NCBI GenBank assembly: GCA_017439085.1 | Contig: JAFRTU010000016.1 | Coordinates: forward strand, 22,059 to 86,058 | Length of the DNA: 64,000 bases | Origin: Clostridia bacterium | GTDB lineage: Bacteria > Bacillota > Clostridia > Christensenellales > Christensenellaceae | Direction: 5' to 3' | Shown here: piece by piece, positions 8,251 to 17,820 of the stretch | Position numbering within the stretch: position 1 is the first letter of the stretch | Layout: every line of letters begins with the position of its first letter | Notes under the pieces: generated by a model | What the model was told of the DNA's origin: nothing | Database searches by the model: none | What the model saw: only the letters and a program-made list of their open reading frames with translations | Made by a program: the position numbers and the translations under genes

Positions 8251-9015
8251 ATGTCACTTGCATCATTCTATTTTTATTCCGACGTACTTCATTCTTCCCA
8301 GAAAGTGAGCATAGCTCTTCCGGAACCGAAGACAATGCTCGAGGAAGACAAGAGCGAGATGGAGGTGCTCTATCTCCTTCACGGGGCACAGGGAAGCGAG
8401 CACTCATGGGTATCAGCATCGAACGTCGAGAGATATCTGTATGAATCCGAGAGGAACATGGCGATAGTGATCCCGACCATGAAGACCAACTACTATACCG
8501 ACCATAAGATCGGCGACAAGTATTACACATATGTTGCAAAAGAGCTCCCGAAGATCATCGAGACCTATTTCAATGTGACCTTCAAGAGAGATAAGACATA
8601 CGTCGCAGGTCTCTCTATGGGAGGCTTCGGAGCCATGAAGGTGGTCCTGAACAACCCCGAGAAGTTCTGCTTCGGTGCTACATTCTCCGGTGCTCTCAAT
8701 ATAGGCGAGAGGATCAGGACAGGAGCAAGGCCCGAGAGGCGCTATGACATGATTTTCGGAAGCTATGATGATTTCGTGGGTTCCGAGAGCGACCTCTACT
8801 ATCTGCTTAAGAAGAACGTGGAAGAAAACAAACCCCTTCCGAAGCTCTATATCTCCTGCGGTACTGCTGACGGGCTCCTGCAGGACAGCATAGACTTCTA
8901 CAATGAAGCAAAGAAGCTCGGTTATGACTGCAAGCTCCATAAGGAGAAGATGCTCGGTCATGGCTGGAGGTTCTGGGATCTCGAGGTTGAGAAACTGCTC
9001 CGTACGCTGATCTGA
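8251..9015 (+). CDS. Tributyrin-esterase-like alpha/beta hydrolase (copy 2)
   Basis: Paralogue of the preceding gene, 254 residues. It shares VLYLLHGAQGSEHSWV near 39-54, the nucleophile elbow GLSMGGFGAMK (Ser122), ISCGTADGLLQDSI for the acid region and GHGWRFWDLEVEKLL for the catalytic His. Start: ATG preceded by AAGGAGGAAGAG. Tandem arrangement suggests duplication; the two proteins have clearly diverged, so substrate ranges may differ. A strong terminator follows. Confidence 0.85.
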   Translation: MSLASFYFYSDVLHSSQKVSIALPEPKTMLEEDKSEMEVLYLLHGAQGSEHSWVSASNVERYLYESERNMAIVIPTMKTNYYTDHKIGDKYYTYVAKELPKIIETYFNVTFKRDKTYVAGLSMGGFGAMKVVLNNPEKFCFGATFSGALNIGERIRTGARPERRYDMIFGSYDDFVGSESDLYYLLKKNVEENKPLPKLYISCGTADGLLQDSIDFYNEAKKLGYDCKLHKEKMLGHGWRFWDLEVEKLLRTLI

Positions 9016-9032
9016 ATCCGAAGATAAAACAC

Positions 9033-9062
9033 AAAGGGAGTGCTTTATTGCACTCCCTTTTT
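9033..9062. terminator. Bidirectional terminator between esterases and dnaJ
   Basis: AAAGGGAGTGC pairs with GCACTCCCTTT around a six-base loop, with T runs in both directions. It serves the plus-strand esterases and the minus-strand dnaJ. Confidence 0.9.
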
Positions 9063-9079
9063 CCATGTCTATGATAAAT

Positions 9080-10171
9080 CTACTTTCTGAAGAAACCCTT
9101 CTTACCCTTTTCAGGCACTTCCATGCCTTCGAATTCAGCTATCAGTTCCTTCTGCCTGTCGGTGAGTTTCTTAGGAACGGTGATGTTGACCTTTACATAA
9201 AGATCTCCCTTCCTGTCCTGCCTCAGGTATTTTATTCCCCTGTCCTTGATGCGGAATACGGTCCCCGTCTGTGTCCCTGCGGGGATATTGTACTTGATGT
9301 CTCCTTCAAGGGTAGGCACCTGGACTTCAGCTCCGAGGGCTGCCTGTCCGAAACTGATCGGAAGATCAAGATAAAGGTTGTATCCTTCCCTCTCGAACTT
9401 CTTGTGGTTCTTGACTCTGATGGTAACGAGAAGTGAGCCTGAAGGCGCTCCGGGATCTCCTACGTTTCCCTGTCCCGAAAGTTCCAATGTCTGTCCGTCG
9501 TCTATTCCGGCCGGGATGTTGACGCTTATCGTCCTTCTCTTGGAGACTCTTCCTGTACCTCTGCATGTCTCGCATGGCTGTTCTATGATCTCGCCTGTTC
9601 CATTGCAGGTCGTACAGGTAGTGATGTTCATGAAGGATCCCATCTGATGCCTTATCTGTCCCGTTCCGTTGCAGGTAGGGCATTTCTTCTTTCCGGTACC
9701 GGGCTTTGCACCCGTTCCCTCACAGGCATCGCATCTTTCAAACCTGTTTATGGTGATGTCCTTCTTGACTCCGAATGCCGCCTCCTCGAACTCTATCCTG
9801 ATGGTGGTCCTTATATCGGAGCCCATCTGCGGGCCGCGGTTCCTCATGCCTCCTCCGCCAAAGAAGCTCTCGAAGATATCTCCGAAACCGCCGAATCCTC
9901 CGAAACCGCCGAAATCGCTGAAGCCTCCTCCGGCTCCTCCGTTCGGGTCGAACTCACTGGTTCCGAACTGGTCATACTGATGGCGCTTCTGATCGTCTCC
10001 GAGCACCTGGTACGCCTCATTTATCTCCTTGAATTTCTGTGCAGCTGAATCGTCACCCTGATTGAGGTCCGGGTGATACTTCTTGGCCAGAGTCCTGTAT
10101 GCTTTTTTTATCTCTTCTGCGGAAGCGGATCTGTCCACTCCCAGCACTTCATAGTAATCCTTGTTTGCCAA
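9080..10171 (-). CDS. dnaJ: Chaperone protein DnaJ
   Basis: Hsp40 co-chaperone that delivers substrates to DnaK and stimulates its ATPase. The 363 residues contain a J domain (1-70) with the HPD motif at 33-35, a Gly/Phe-rich linker with repeated GGFGGF, four CxxCxGxG zinc motifs ([32 protein letters not shown]) and the C-terminal substrate domains. It is the last gene of the hrcA-grpE-dnaK-dnaJ operon and ends at a bidirectional terminator. An 84-bp gap with a hairpin separates it from dnaK. Confidence 0.97.
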   Translation of the reverse strand: MANKDYYEVLGVDRSASAEEIKKAYRTLAKKYHPDLNQGDDSAAQKFKEINEAYQVLGDDQKRHQYDQFGTSEFDPNGGAGGGFSDFGGFGGFGGFGDIFESFFGGGGMRNRGPQMGSDIRTTIRIEFEEAAFGVKKDITINRFERCDACEGTGAKPGTGKKKCPTCNGTGQIRHQMGSFMNITTCTTCNGTGEIIEQPCETCRGTGRVSKRRTISVNIPAGIDDGQTLELSGQGNVGDPGAPSGSLLVTIRVKNHKKFEREGYNLYLDLPISFGQAALGAEVQVPTLEGDIKYNIPAGTQTGTVFRIKDRGIKYLRQDRKGDLYVKVNITVPKKLTDRQKELIAEFEGMEVPEKGKKGFFRK

Positions 10172-10221
10172 AGCTAAGCTCCTGATGCGTCCATAACGGA
10201 CACACTGTTAAATCAGGACAA

Positions 10222-10242
10222 GGAGAGGCCTTAAGCCTCTCC
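10222..10242. other. Hairpin between dnaK and dnaJ
   Basis: GGAGAGGC pairs with GCCTCTCC around a short loop in the dnaK-dnaJ gap, without a clean T run. It may be a processing or attenuation point that sets the DnaK:DnaJ ratio; function is inferred. Confidence 0.5.
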
Positions 10243-10255
10243 CATCCTATTCTTG

Positions 10256-12100
10256 TCAGTTCTTCTTGTCGTCATCGACAACTTCGTAGTCTGCATCCAC
10301 GACATTGTCATCGCTCTTCTGGTTTCCCGAAGGCTGTCCTTCCTGATGAGGAGCCTCATTCTGGGCAGTGCTGTATGCCTTTCCGAATACTTCATAAGAA
10401 GCATTTGTAAGCTCTTCCTGTGCCTTCTTGATGGCTTCTGTATCGTTGCCTTCAAGTGCCTTCTTGACCTCTGCGACCTTGTCCTCAAGAGTCTTCTTGT
10501 CAGCCTCGCTGATCTTGTCTCCGAGATCCTTTATGGTCTTCTCGGTCTGATAGACTATGGAGTCGGCGTTGTTCCTTACCTCTACCTCTTCCTTTCTCTT
10601 CTTGTCTTCCTCAGCATATCTCTCAGCATCCTTTACTGCCTTGTCGATATCGCTGTCGGAGAGGTTCGTGGAAGCTGTGATCGTTATATTCTGCTCATTT
10701 CCTGTTCCGAGGTCCTTTGCAGAGACATGTACTATACCGTTTGCGTCGATGTCAAACGTGACTTCGATCTGCGGGACACCTCTCGGTGCAGGAGGTATTC
10801 CTGTAAGATTGAATCTTCCGAGGGTCTTGTTGTACTGGGCCATCTCCCTTTCGCCCTGGAGCACGTGGATCTCAACGCTGGTCTGTCCGTCAGCTGCGGT
10901 CGAGAATATCTGGCTCTTCTTTGTAGGAATGGTGGTGTTCCTCTCGATGAGTCTCGTGCATACTCCGCCGAGTGTCTCTATTCCCAGTGAAAGCGGTGTA
11001 ACGTCGAGGAGCAGCACGTCCTTGACTTCTCCTGTAAGCACTCCTCCCTGGATGGCTGCACCTATTGCAACGCACTCATCAGGGTTGATGCCCTTATAAG
11101 GATCGTGTCCGGTAAGAGCCTTGACCTTGTCCTGAACTGCAGGGATCCTTGTTGATCCTCCGACGAGTATGACCTTATCGAGCTCAGACGGCTTCAGTCC
11201 TGCATCGTTTAGAGCGTTTCTGACAGGAGCCTCTGTAGCGTTCACGAGGTCTTCTGTCAGCTGGTTGAACATTGCTCTTGTAAGAGTGAGATCCAAGTGC
11301 TTCGGTCCTGTAGCGTCCATCGTTATGAACGGGAGATTGATATTGCTCTGGGTGACTCCGGAGAGGTCTATCTTTGCCTTCTCTGCAGCTTCCCTGAGTC
11401 TCTGCATTGCTGAATTGTCCTTGGAAAGGTCTATACCCTGATCCTTCTTGAATTCAGTTACCATCCAGTTGACTATCCTGTCATCGAAATCGTCGCCGCC
11501 GAGGTGAGTATTTCCGTTGGTGGAAAGCACTTCTATGACGTTGTCTGCGATCTCAAGGATGGATACATCGAAGGTTCCGCCTCCGAGGTCATATACCAGC
11601 ACCTTCTGGTTTATGTCCTTATCGAGTCCGTATGCAAGTGCTGCTGCGGTAGGCTCGTTTATGATCCTTAAGACTTCAAGTCCTGCAATCTTTCCTGCGT
11701 CCTTCGTAGCCTGTCTCTGTGCGTCATTGAAGTAAGCCGGGACGGTGATGACTGCCTGTGTCACAGGCTCTCCGAGATAGCTCTCAGCATCTGTCTTCAG
11801 TTTCTGAAGTATCATTGCGGATATCTCCTGAGGGGAATATGATCTGTTCTCCACGGGGATCCTTACGTTCTCGCTCGTTCCCATCTTTCTCTTGATGGAC
11901 GATACGGTATTCTCATGGTTTGTAACAGCCTGTCTCTTTGCTATCTGTCCGACAAGCCTCTCTCCGGTCTTGGTGAATGCAACCACTGAAGAAGTGGTCC
12001 TTGCTCCCTCTGCATTGGAGATGACTACCGGATCTCCTCCTTCCATTATGGCCATGCAGCTGTTGGTTGTTCCAAGGTCGATTCCTATTATTTTGCTCAT
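10256..12100 (-). CDS. dnaK: Chaperone protein DnaK (Hsp70)
   Basis: ATP-dependent chaperone of 614 residues. The ATPase domain shows [10 protein letters not shown] (6-15), [13 protein letters not shown] and [13 protein letters not shown]; the substrate domain has [17 protein letters not shown]; the C-terminal tail is acidic and ends [15 protein letters not shown]. No 24-residue insert is seen in the ATPase domain, as in Gram-positive DnaK. Third gene of the CIRCE-controlled operon, 34 bp after grpE. Confidence 0.98.
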   Translation of the reverse strand: MSKIIGIDLGTTNSCMAIMEGGDPVVISNAEGARTTSSVVAFTKTGERLVGQIAKRQAVTNHENTVSSIKRKMGTSENVRIPVENRSYSPQEISAMILQKLKTDAESYLGEPVTQAVITVPAYFNDAQRQATKDAGKIAGLEVLRIINEPTAAALAYGLDKDINQKVLVYDLGGGTFDVSILEIADNVIEVLSTNGNTHLGGDDFDDRIVNWMVTEFKKDQGIDLSKDNSAMQRLREAAEKAKIDLSGVTQSNINLPFITMDATGPKHLDLTLTRAMFNQLTEDLVNATEAPVRNALNDAGLKPSELDKVILVGGSTRIPAVQDKVKALTGHDPYKGINPDECVAIGAAIQGGVLTGEVKDVLLLDVTPLSLGIETLGGVCTRLIERNTTIPTKKSQIFSTAADGQTSVEIHVLQGEREMAQYNKTLGRFNLTGIPPAPRGVPQIEVTFDIDANGIVHVSAKDLGTGNEQNITITASTNLSDSDIDKAVKDAERYAEEDKKRKEEVEVRNNADSIVYQTEKTIKDLGDKISEADKKTLEDKVAEVKKALEGNDTEAIKKAQEELTNASYEVFGKAYSTAQNEAPHQEGQPSGNQKSDDNVVDADYEVVDDDKKN

Positions 12101-12134
12101 TGTTCTCTTTCCTCCGTTTATTGCTGTTGAATCT

Positions 12135-12677
12135 TTATCTGGTAACGATCACCATGCTGTGCCTGATGACCGTGTCATTTGCCGTGTATCCCTTCTGGAG
12201 CACCTGCTTAATGATGCCACTCTCCTCTCCCTCTTCGGGATCTGCCTGCATCACCGCATTGTGGAATGCCGGGTCGAAAGGCTTGCCGAGACAATCCATC
12301 TCCTTTATCCCCATGTCCTCCAGTATCTTCACCATCTGCTTTCTCGTGAGTTCTATCCCTTCCTTAAGGGGTGAGTCCTCAGAGGATGCTTCGAGCGCTC
12401 TTTCGAGGTTGTCCAGCACCGGCAGCAGCTTTGAGACTGTATCATTTCTGGAATCCTGATATGCCTTTGAGACGGCCTGTTCGTTCCTCTTCTTGAAGTT
12501 GATGAATGAGGCTCTCTCTCTCAGGAACATGTCATAGTTCTCATCAGCCTTTGAAGTCATCTCATCAAGAGCCTTCTTAAGCTCTTCGGTGCTCTCCTCC
12601 GGTTTTTCCTCGGTTACAGGGACTTCAACAGTCTCCTGTTCCCTGATCTTTTCTTCTTTGTTTTTCTTCTTCGTCAT
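12135..12677 (-). CDS. grpE: Nucleotide exchange factor GrpE
   Basis: Releases ADP from DnaK. The 180-residue protein has a charged, Glu/Lys-rich N-terminus with long helix propensity (residues 1-80), then [34 protein letters not shown], and the C-terminal beta domain with [13 protein letters not shown] and [18 protein letters not shown], which is the family signature. It lies 12 bp after hrcA. Confidence 0.96.
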   Translation of the reverse strand: MTKKKNKEEKIREQETVEVPVTEEKPEESTEELKKALDEMTSKADENYDMFLRERASFINFKKRNEQAVSKAYQDSRNDTVSKLLPVLDNLERALEASSEDSPLKEGIELTRKQMVKILEDMGIKEMDCLGKPFDPAFHNAVMQADPEEGEESGIIKQVLQKGYTANDTVIRHSMVIVTR

Positions 12678-12689
12678 TCCGGTTCCTCT

Positions 12690-13733
12690 TTATTTGTCTT
12701 TATCGTCTCCGTCATCGAACATGCCGTTTATCGTCTGACCGATGAACTGCAGTATCGAGAGGACACGTCCGTAATCCATCCTTGTCGGCCCTATGAGCCC
12801 GAAAGTGCCAATGCTCCTGCTGTTTATCCTGTACGATGCCGTAATGACGCTCATGTGCTTTAACTGTTCCTGTTTGTTCTCGTTTCCTATCCTGATCTGG
12901 AATTCGAGACCGTTGGAATCAGATAATATGTCATATAGGGCATCCTTCTTGTCAAGGAGCGTAAGGAAGTTCTTTGCACTTTCCACGTCCTGATATTCAG
13001 GATAGTTGAGAATGTTCCTCGCACCGCCTAAGGCAACGTTCTTCCTAGGGGCATTCTTCCTGATGTTCTCGAGCACGAGATTTATGATCTCCTCGCCAAA
13101 TCTCTGATGGAGTCTAAGATCGTTCTCCGCTCCGCTCCTTATCTGAGTGAGCGCATCCTCAAGGTTCCTGTTCTCCACGAACCTCGAGAGCCATCCTGAG
13201 AGATTCTCGAGATACTCTTCATTTATATCCTTCGGAACGTCTATCATCACGTCCCTCACGCTTCCGGATGCGAATATCAGTACCAGAACAGCTTTCCTGT
13301 CGGAGAGCTTCACTATCTGTATCCTCTTCAGTTCGTCTTCTTCGGATTTTGATTCTATGACGACCGAGGTAAGTTTAGTGAGATCCGAAAGCACCTCTGC
13401 GGTCACGTCGACTATATCGTTCATCTCGGAATACTTCCTGTTGAGATATCCCTTTACGAACTTGAGCTCTTCATCGGTCAGCTGTGAGACTCTCATGAAG
13501 GTATCGACGTAAAGCCTGAATGCCTTGTCGGAAGGACGTCTTCCCGAGGACGTATGGGGCTGTTCCAGATACCCTTCTTCCTCCAGATCCGCCATCTCGT
13601 TCCTTATGGTGGCAGGGCTCAGATTTATGTCTTCCCTCTTGGAGATGGTCCTGGAACCCACAGGAGTGCCCGTGGTGATATAGTCATCCACAATGGCTTT
13701 CAATATCTTCAGTTTTCTTTCAGATATGCTCAT
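12690..13733 (-). CDS. hrcA: Heat-inducible transcription repressor HrcA
   Basis: Represses the class I heat-shock operon by binding CIRCE, with GroEL as co-factor. The N-terminal winged helix has SERKLKILKAIVDDYI, GTPVGSRTISKRE and SPATIRNEMADLEEEGYLEQPHTSSGR, all hallmark segments. ATG 13733 is preferred (347 residues): it has an AAAGGA site just upstream and a family-like MSISERK start. The ATG at 13751 lies four bases from CIRCE and lacks a ribosome site. First gene of the operon; autoregulated. Confidence 0.97.
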   Translation of the reverse strand: MSISERKLKILKAIVDDYITTGTPVGSRTISKREDINLSPATIRNEMADLEEEGYLEQPHTSSGRRPSDKAFRLYVDTFMRVSQLTDEELKFVKGYLNRKYSEMNDIVDVTAEVLSDLTKLTSVVIESKSEEDELKRIQIVKLSDRKAVLVLIFASGSVRDVMIDVPKDINEEYLENLSGWLSRFVENRNLEDALTQIRSGAENDLRLHQRFGEEIINLVLENIRKNAPRKNVALGGARNILNYPEYQDVESAKNFLTLLDKKDALYDILSDSNGLEFQIRIGNENKQEQLKHMSVITASYRINSRSIGTFGLIGPTRMDYGRVLSILQFIGQTINGMFDDGDDKDK

Positions 13734-13755
13734 ACGGGCTTTCCTTTCCATTTTA

Positions 13756-13782
13756 TTAGCACTCGCTGATATCGAGTGCTAA
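13756..13782. promoter_or_regulatory. CIRCE operator
   Basis: A perfect TTAGCACTC-N9-GAGTGCTAA inverted repeat lies just downstream of the -10 and ahead of hrcA, so HrcA would block transcription of hrcA-grpE-dnaK-dnaJ. Confidence 0.98.
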
Positions 13783-13794
13783 TAAACTATACAA

Positions 13795-13823
13795 AATATA
13801 CTCTCGTTTGGAGAATGTGTCAA
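13795..13823 (-). promoter_or_regulatory. Sigma-A promoter of the hrcA operon
   Basis: Minus strand: perfect TTGACA (-35, 13818-13823), 17-bp spacer, TATATT (-10, 13795-13800). CIRCE begins about 13 bp further downstream and covers the start region. Confidence 0.9.
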
Positions 13824-14099
13824 TAAAGAAAATATGTACTTTTTATTAACCCGAAAATCCTGAGTGACGCTTCTCAGCCCTGTGCCCTTAGCATGAGGGC
13901 AAGACTGAACTATCAGAAACGGTCACTGAAAACTGTAATATCATGAGTCTGTAAATTACAGCTTTGTGTTCATTTGTGAGCTATCATCAGTAGGACTGAA
14001 ATACTGCAAAATGAAAAGTTCAAAACAAAGATTCTCCGTTATAGGAGCATTTTTTCAAAAATATACAAATTATAAATACTATTTACACAACAAAAGAAG
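13824..14099. other. Intergenic region without a gene, three small hairpins
   Basis: AT-rich spacer between the truncated toxin gene and the hrcA promoter. No reading frame with a ribosome site is seen. On the minus strand a CTGTAAT/ATTACAG pair, a TGCCCT/AGGGCA hairpin and a CTGAG/CTCAG hairpin follow one another between about 13870 and 13960. They match no RNA family I recognise. The region may be left from insertion of the neighbouring pair. Confidence 0.35.
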
Positions 14100-14834
14100 T
14101 TATCGTTCATGATAACGTTCACGCTTAAGGGGTAAAAAGACATTGATATACTCTTTGACGGCTATATAAACTTCATCAAAGGAAGGTTTTTCAACACTGT
14201 CCCCTACCCGGAACTTATTATACGCATGTCTGAGTTCATCGGTGCGATTAAGGAACCCACTGAAGCAATCTATTGATTTCCCGCTGTTCCATAATGCTAG
14301 CAGGACTCCTTCTTTCGAAAAAGAAAAGGTTTTTGAAATTTAGTACAGGTCAATAACATCTTTAATTCTTCTAAACACTTTGTTTGTTGAAACAGCACAA
14401 ATCTTATCTGCGATTATTTGTGTTGGAGATACACCATAAAAACGTAGACCTGCTATTTCATATAAACGTGACTCTGGCATAGGACGGTTTACATCTATGT
14501 CCATTGAAAACAACTCGGTGTTTGTTTTTCGATCCATCAGAACAAACCCTGCAGATCTGTTATTTCCATACATCCTGACTATTTTCACGTCAATCTGTAG
14601 TTTGCTGTGGTCTATCGCAGATTGCAAAGACGCTACCATTTGCTCCGATGTCGGCGGCTCATCGAAATACCAGTTTGCATCAATATCAACAGTTTGGCGA
14701 ACATTATCCGTGAAACCGGACTCATTTAAGAAAGCATTGAGCACCATAGAACCTTTGAAACAAATAGGTATACCACTATCATAGATTGATTTCATCACCA
14801 TATACATTTGCATCTCATTTGCAGTAATGTCCAT
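14100..14834 (-). pseudogene. AbiEii-type nucleotidyltransferase toxin with in-frame stop
   Basis: The reading frame starts at ATG 14834 (AGAGG upstream) and gives 164 residues with the nucleotidyltransferase pattern of AbiEii/AbiGii toxins: FKGSMVLNAFL near 26-36, TVDIDANW near 47-54, and SPTQIIADKICAVSTNKVFRRIKDVIDLY near the end. A TAA at 14340-14342 follows. The same frame then continues for 79 more codons (ISKTFSFSKEGVLLALWNSG and on to a real stop at 14100-14102), which look like the family's C-terminal part. One base change of a Tyr codon explains the stop. The protein is probably inactive or shortened. Base composition is more AT-rich than the neighbours, which suggests acquisition. 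Confidence 0.75.
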
Positions 14835-14844
14835 AATAAACCTC

Positions 14845-15495
14845 TTAGTTGTTGTAGTATTCTACTGCGTCCTGAGCCAAAACCTCAAACCGCTCTTGAT
14901 ATTCAGGAGCAACAGATATCCCACTCATACTTTCACCATTAGAATAATAATAAAAGCTCAGCGCTTCTGTAATGCCTTGCATATCCAAGATATGCTCATT
15001 TGCCAATGCGTCATTTACAGTCCTGTTAAAATCCGTATAATAAAGTCCATCCCTGTTTTTTACCTGATAAGGACTGATGTGGTTTCCTAGCAAAACTACA
15101 CCATTGTATTGAGAAAGACTATCATTACCATACAACCATACAAGACCTTCATCGACACGCCCAAGGAATCTCCCATGACACATAAGAGCTTCATCCAAAG
15201 CAAATACTATCTCAGTTCCAATGTGATCCTGTATGGCATGTAGCCAGGATAGCGGACTTAAAAAATCACTACGCTTCGGAAGTAGAGCTTTTCTTGAATC
15301 GTGCATAGGCAAGATTGCTGTCTTTCTATTGACGAGGTCTTCTCGTATCCTATTTTCCAAGAGCCTTATAACATATTCAGGTGGCTTCCTTAACCCGGTC
15401 TCCCAGTTTTGAACAGTACGGAATGGAATACCATAACGATTTGCAAATTCACTCTGAGTATCACCTAGTCTTAATCTTAGTTCACGTATTTCCAT
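14845..15495 (-). CDS. HTH regulator, probable antitoxin of the AbiEii-type pair
   Basis: A 216-residue protein with an XRE-like helix-turn-helix at the N-terminus (GDTQSEFANRYGIPFRTVQN, WETGLRKPP, residues 11-40) and a C-terminal domain I do not recognise, with FALDEALMCHGRFLGRVDEG and VLLGNHISPYQVKN. It ends ten bases before the nucleotidyltransferase gene, the usual antitoxin-toxin order. ATG 15495 was chosen because GAGGTGAT precedes it. An inverted repeat inside its own promoter suggests autorepression. The antitoxin role is inferred from pairing. Confidence 0.65.
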   Translation of the reverse strand: MEIRELRLRLGDTQSEFANRYGIPFRTVQNWETGLRKPPEYVIRLLENRIREDLVNRKTAILPMHDSRKALLPKRSDFLSPLSWLHAIQDHIGTEIVFALDEALMCHGRFLGRVDEGLVWLYGNDSLSQYNGVVLLGNHISPYQVKNRDGLYYTDFNRTVNDALANEHILDMQGITEALSFYYYSNGESMSGISVAPEYQERFEVLAQDAVEYYNN

Positions 15496-15512
15496 ATTAT
15501 CACCTCGAATAG

Positions 15513-15542
15513 ATAATACACCCATTGAGTGTGTAATGTAAA
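15513..15542 (-). promoter_or_regulatory. Promoter with internal operator for the toxin-antitoxin pair
   Basis: Minus strand: TTTACA (-35, 15537-15542), 18-bp spacer, TATTAT (-10, 15513-15518). Within it lies TACAC-N9-GTGTA (15517-15535), a good position for repressor binding. Confidence 0.6.
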
Positions 15543-15625
15543 GTCTCGAATTATATATCTTTCTGATAAATCTTAATCTCGAACAATACTTATTTTTATA
15601 TCTCTTGATCAGCGTATATCTGCCA

Positions 15626-15657
15626 AGAAAAAAAGAGAGGATCTCGCAATCCTCTCT
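15626..15657 (-). terminator. Intrinsic terminator after transketolase
   Basis: Minus-strand AGAGAGGAT/ATCCTCTCT stem (9 bp, six-base loop) followed by seven T. Confidence 0.93.
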
Positions 15658-15675
15658 TCAGCTTTGCTAAACTAT

Positions 15676-17658
15676 TTACTTGTTCAGAAGTGCCTCTGCC
15701 TTTGCTACCAGGTTCTCGACAGTGAAGCCGAATTCCTTGAAGAGAATTCCTGCAGGTGCGGATGCACCGAAGTGATCCAGACAGAGTGTATCTCCGTCAA
15801 GGCCTGTATATTTCTGCCAGCCGAAGCTGCTTCCTGCCTCAACAGCGATCCTCTTCCTGCATGCGTTAGGAAGTACGCTCTCCTTATAGCAGTCACACTG
15901 CTTGTCGAAGAGCTCCATGCAAGGAACGGATACTACTCTTACCTTCCTGCCGGCCTTTGTGAGCTCTTCATAAGCCTTAACGCAGAGCTCGACCTCGGAA
16001 CCTGTTCCCATGAGTATGATCTCAGGAGTGCCTTCGCAGTCCTTCATGACATATGCTCCCTTGAGTGCAGCCTTGCCTGTCTCTTCATAGAGCGGCAGTT
16101 TCTGACGTGAGAGTGCCATGCATACAGGGCCGTCTGCTTTTGTGAGTGCGAACTCGTAAGCTGCTGCAGTCTCCTTGGAGTCTGCCGGTCTCCACATATA
16201 TGCTCCTGGGATGGAACGGATCGCTGCGAGCTGTTCGATAGGCTCGTGTGTAGGTCCGTCCTCTCCTACTCCGATGCTGTCATGCGTAAGTACGTACATT
16301 ACAGGCAGTTCCATGAGAGCGGAGAGCCTGATGCCGTGCTTCAGATAGTCGCTGAATACGAAGAATGTTGCTACATAAGGAGTGATTCCGCCATGCAGAT
16401 ACATTCCGTTTGCGATACCGGACATTGCGAACTCCCTGATTCCGAAGTGGATGTTGGATCCCTCATAGCAGTCAGCCGAGAAGTAAGGTCTGTCATCCAT
16501 AGTGGACTTGTTGGAAGGTGCAAGGTCTGCAGATCCGCCCATGAGGTTCGGGATGAGCTTGGAGAGTTTGTTCAGTACTTTTCCGGAGGACTCTCTGGTA
16601 GCCATTGCTCCGCCGAAGCTGTAGAAATCATCGTTGAAGATCTCTTCAGCGGGCTTAGCCTTGTATGCCTTGTAGAGTTCTGCGAGCTCAGGATATTCCT
16701 TCTCGTACTTTGCGAACATCTCGCACCACTCTTTTTCTGCCTCTGCGTTCTTGTCTCCCTCAGCCTTTGCTGCTGCATAGACTTCCTCAGGCACATAGAA
16801 GGTCTTCTCGGTGTCGAATCCGAGGGTCTCCTTTAAGATCTTGAGGTTTGCTTCGCCTATAGGTGAACCATGGCATCCTGCGGTTCCTGCAACAGGAGCG
16901 CAGCCGTAACCGATCGTGGTATGGCAGATGATGATGGAAGGCTTGTCTGTGACCTTCTTTGCCTCTGCTATTGCCTTGTCGATGGCGTCTACGTCGGTGT
17001 TTCCGTCTTCAACGTGCTGTACGTGCCAGCCGTATGCTTCGTAGCGCTTGCCTACGTCCTCTGTGAAAGCGGTATCTATATCGCCTTCGATGGTGATGTT
17101 GTTCTTATCATAGAGAAGTATGAGTTTTCCGAGCTTAAGGGTTCCTGCAAGAGAGCAGGCCTCGCCGGATATACCTTCCATGAGACAACCGTCACCTGTG
17201 AGCACATATGTATAATGATCGACTACAGGGAATCCGGGTCTGTTGAATATCTTAGCGAGATGAGCTTCAGCCATGGCCATTCCGACTGCATTGGAGACTC
17301 CCATTCCGAGAGGACCTGTGCTGGTCTCGACTCCCGGGGTCATTCCATATTCAGGATGTCCTGGTGTGATGGATCCCCACTGACGGAAGTTCTTGATGTC
17401 GTCCATGGATACTCCCATGCCATAGAGATGGAGCATGGTGTAGAGAAGCATTGAACCGTGTCCTGCAGAAAGCACGAATCTGTCACGGTTATCCCACTTT
17501 AAGTCAGCAGGATTCATTTTGTAGTGTCTTGAAAACAATGTATGAGCTATGGGAGCAGCGCCCATCGGGAGTCCCGGATGTCCGGAATTGCTCTTGTTGA
17601 TGGCCTCTGCACTCAATACTCTGATGGTATTGATGCTCAGATTGTCGATCGAATTCAT
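15676..17658 (-). CDS. tkt: Transketolase
   Basis: Thiamine diphosphate enzyme of the non-oxidative pentose phosphate pathway, moving two-carbon units between sugar phosphates. The 660 residues are full length. Seen are [15 protein letters not shown] near 25-39, the diphosphate/metal motif [15 protein letters not shown] near 153-167 with the later NNITIEGD, the pyrimidine-domain [15 protein letters not shown] and [21 protein letters not shown]. Start: ATG with GAGGAGG. It has its own promoter and terminator and separates hemW-lepA from the hrcA operon. Confidence 0.97.
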   Translation of the reverse strand: MNSIDNLSINTIRVLSAEAINKSNSGHPGLPMGAAPIAHTLFSRHYKMNPADLKWDNRDRFVLSAGHGSMLLYTMLHLYGMGVSMDDIKNFRQWGSITPGHPEYGMTPGVETSTGPLGMGVSNAVGMAMAEAHLAKIFNRPGFPVVDHYTYVLTGDGCLMEGISGEACSLAGTLKLGKLILLYDKNNITIEGDIDTAFTEDVGKRYEAYGWHVQHVEDGNTDVDAIDKAIAEAKKVTDKPSIIICHTTIGYGCAPVAGTAGCHGSPIGEANLKILKETLGFDTEKTFYVPEEVYAAAKAEGDKNAEAEKEWCEMFAKYEKEYPELAELYKAYKAKPAEEIFNDDFYSFGGAMATRESSGKVLNKLSKLIPNLMGGSADLAPSNKSTMDDRPYFSADCYEGSNIHFGIREFAMSGIANGMYLHGGITPYVATFFVFSDYLKHGIRLSALMELPVMYVLTHDSIGVGEDGPTHEPIEQLAAIRSIPGAYMWRPADSKETAAAYEFALTKADGPVCMALSRQKLPLYEETGKAALKGAYVMKDCEGTPEIILMGTGSEVELCVKAYEELTKAGRKVRVVSVPCMELFDKQCDCYKESVLPNACRKRIAVEAGSSFGWQKYTGLDGDTLCLDHFGASAPAGILFKEFGFTVENLVAKAEALLNK

Positions 17659-17688
17659 GTGATCTCCTCCTCAAATTTCATTATCTTA

Positions 17689-17717
17689 ATTATATATTCA
17701 ATGCCCACCCTTATCAA
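17689..17717 (-). promoter_or_regulatory. Sigma-A promoter of tkt
   Basis: Minus strand TTGATA (-35, 17712-17717), 17 bp, TATAAT (-10, 17689-17694). Confidence 0.8.
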
Positions 17718-17820
17718 GTGAACGGTTGAACGCGAAACGTCCGAAAACATCGGAAACAAGGCACGTTTTGACAGTGATATGATAAACGTTTTTCCGGTCC
17801 GAAAACCCTTCCGTCCCCTT

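Noticed and set aside
14032..14052. Plus-strand terminator CTCC/GGAG followed by T6
   Set aside because: A four-base-pair stem is too short, and there is no plus-strand gene to end.
14340..14342. Programmed read-through of the TAA in the toxin gene
   Set aside because: TAA is the most efficient stop and no recoding signal is visible; a nonsense change is simpler.
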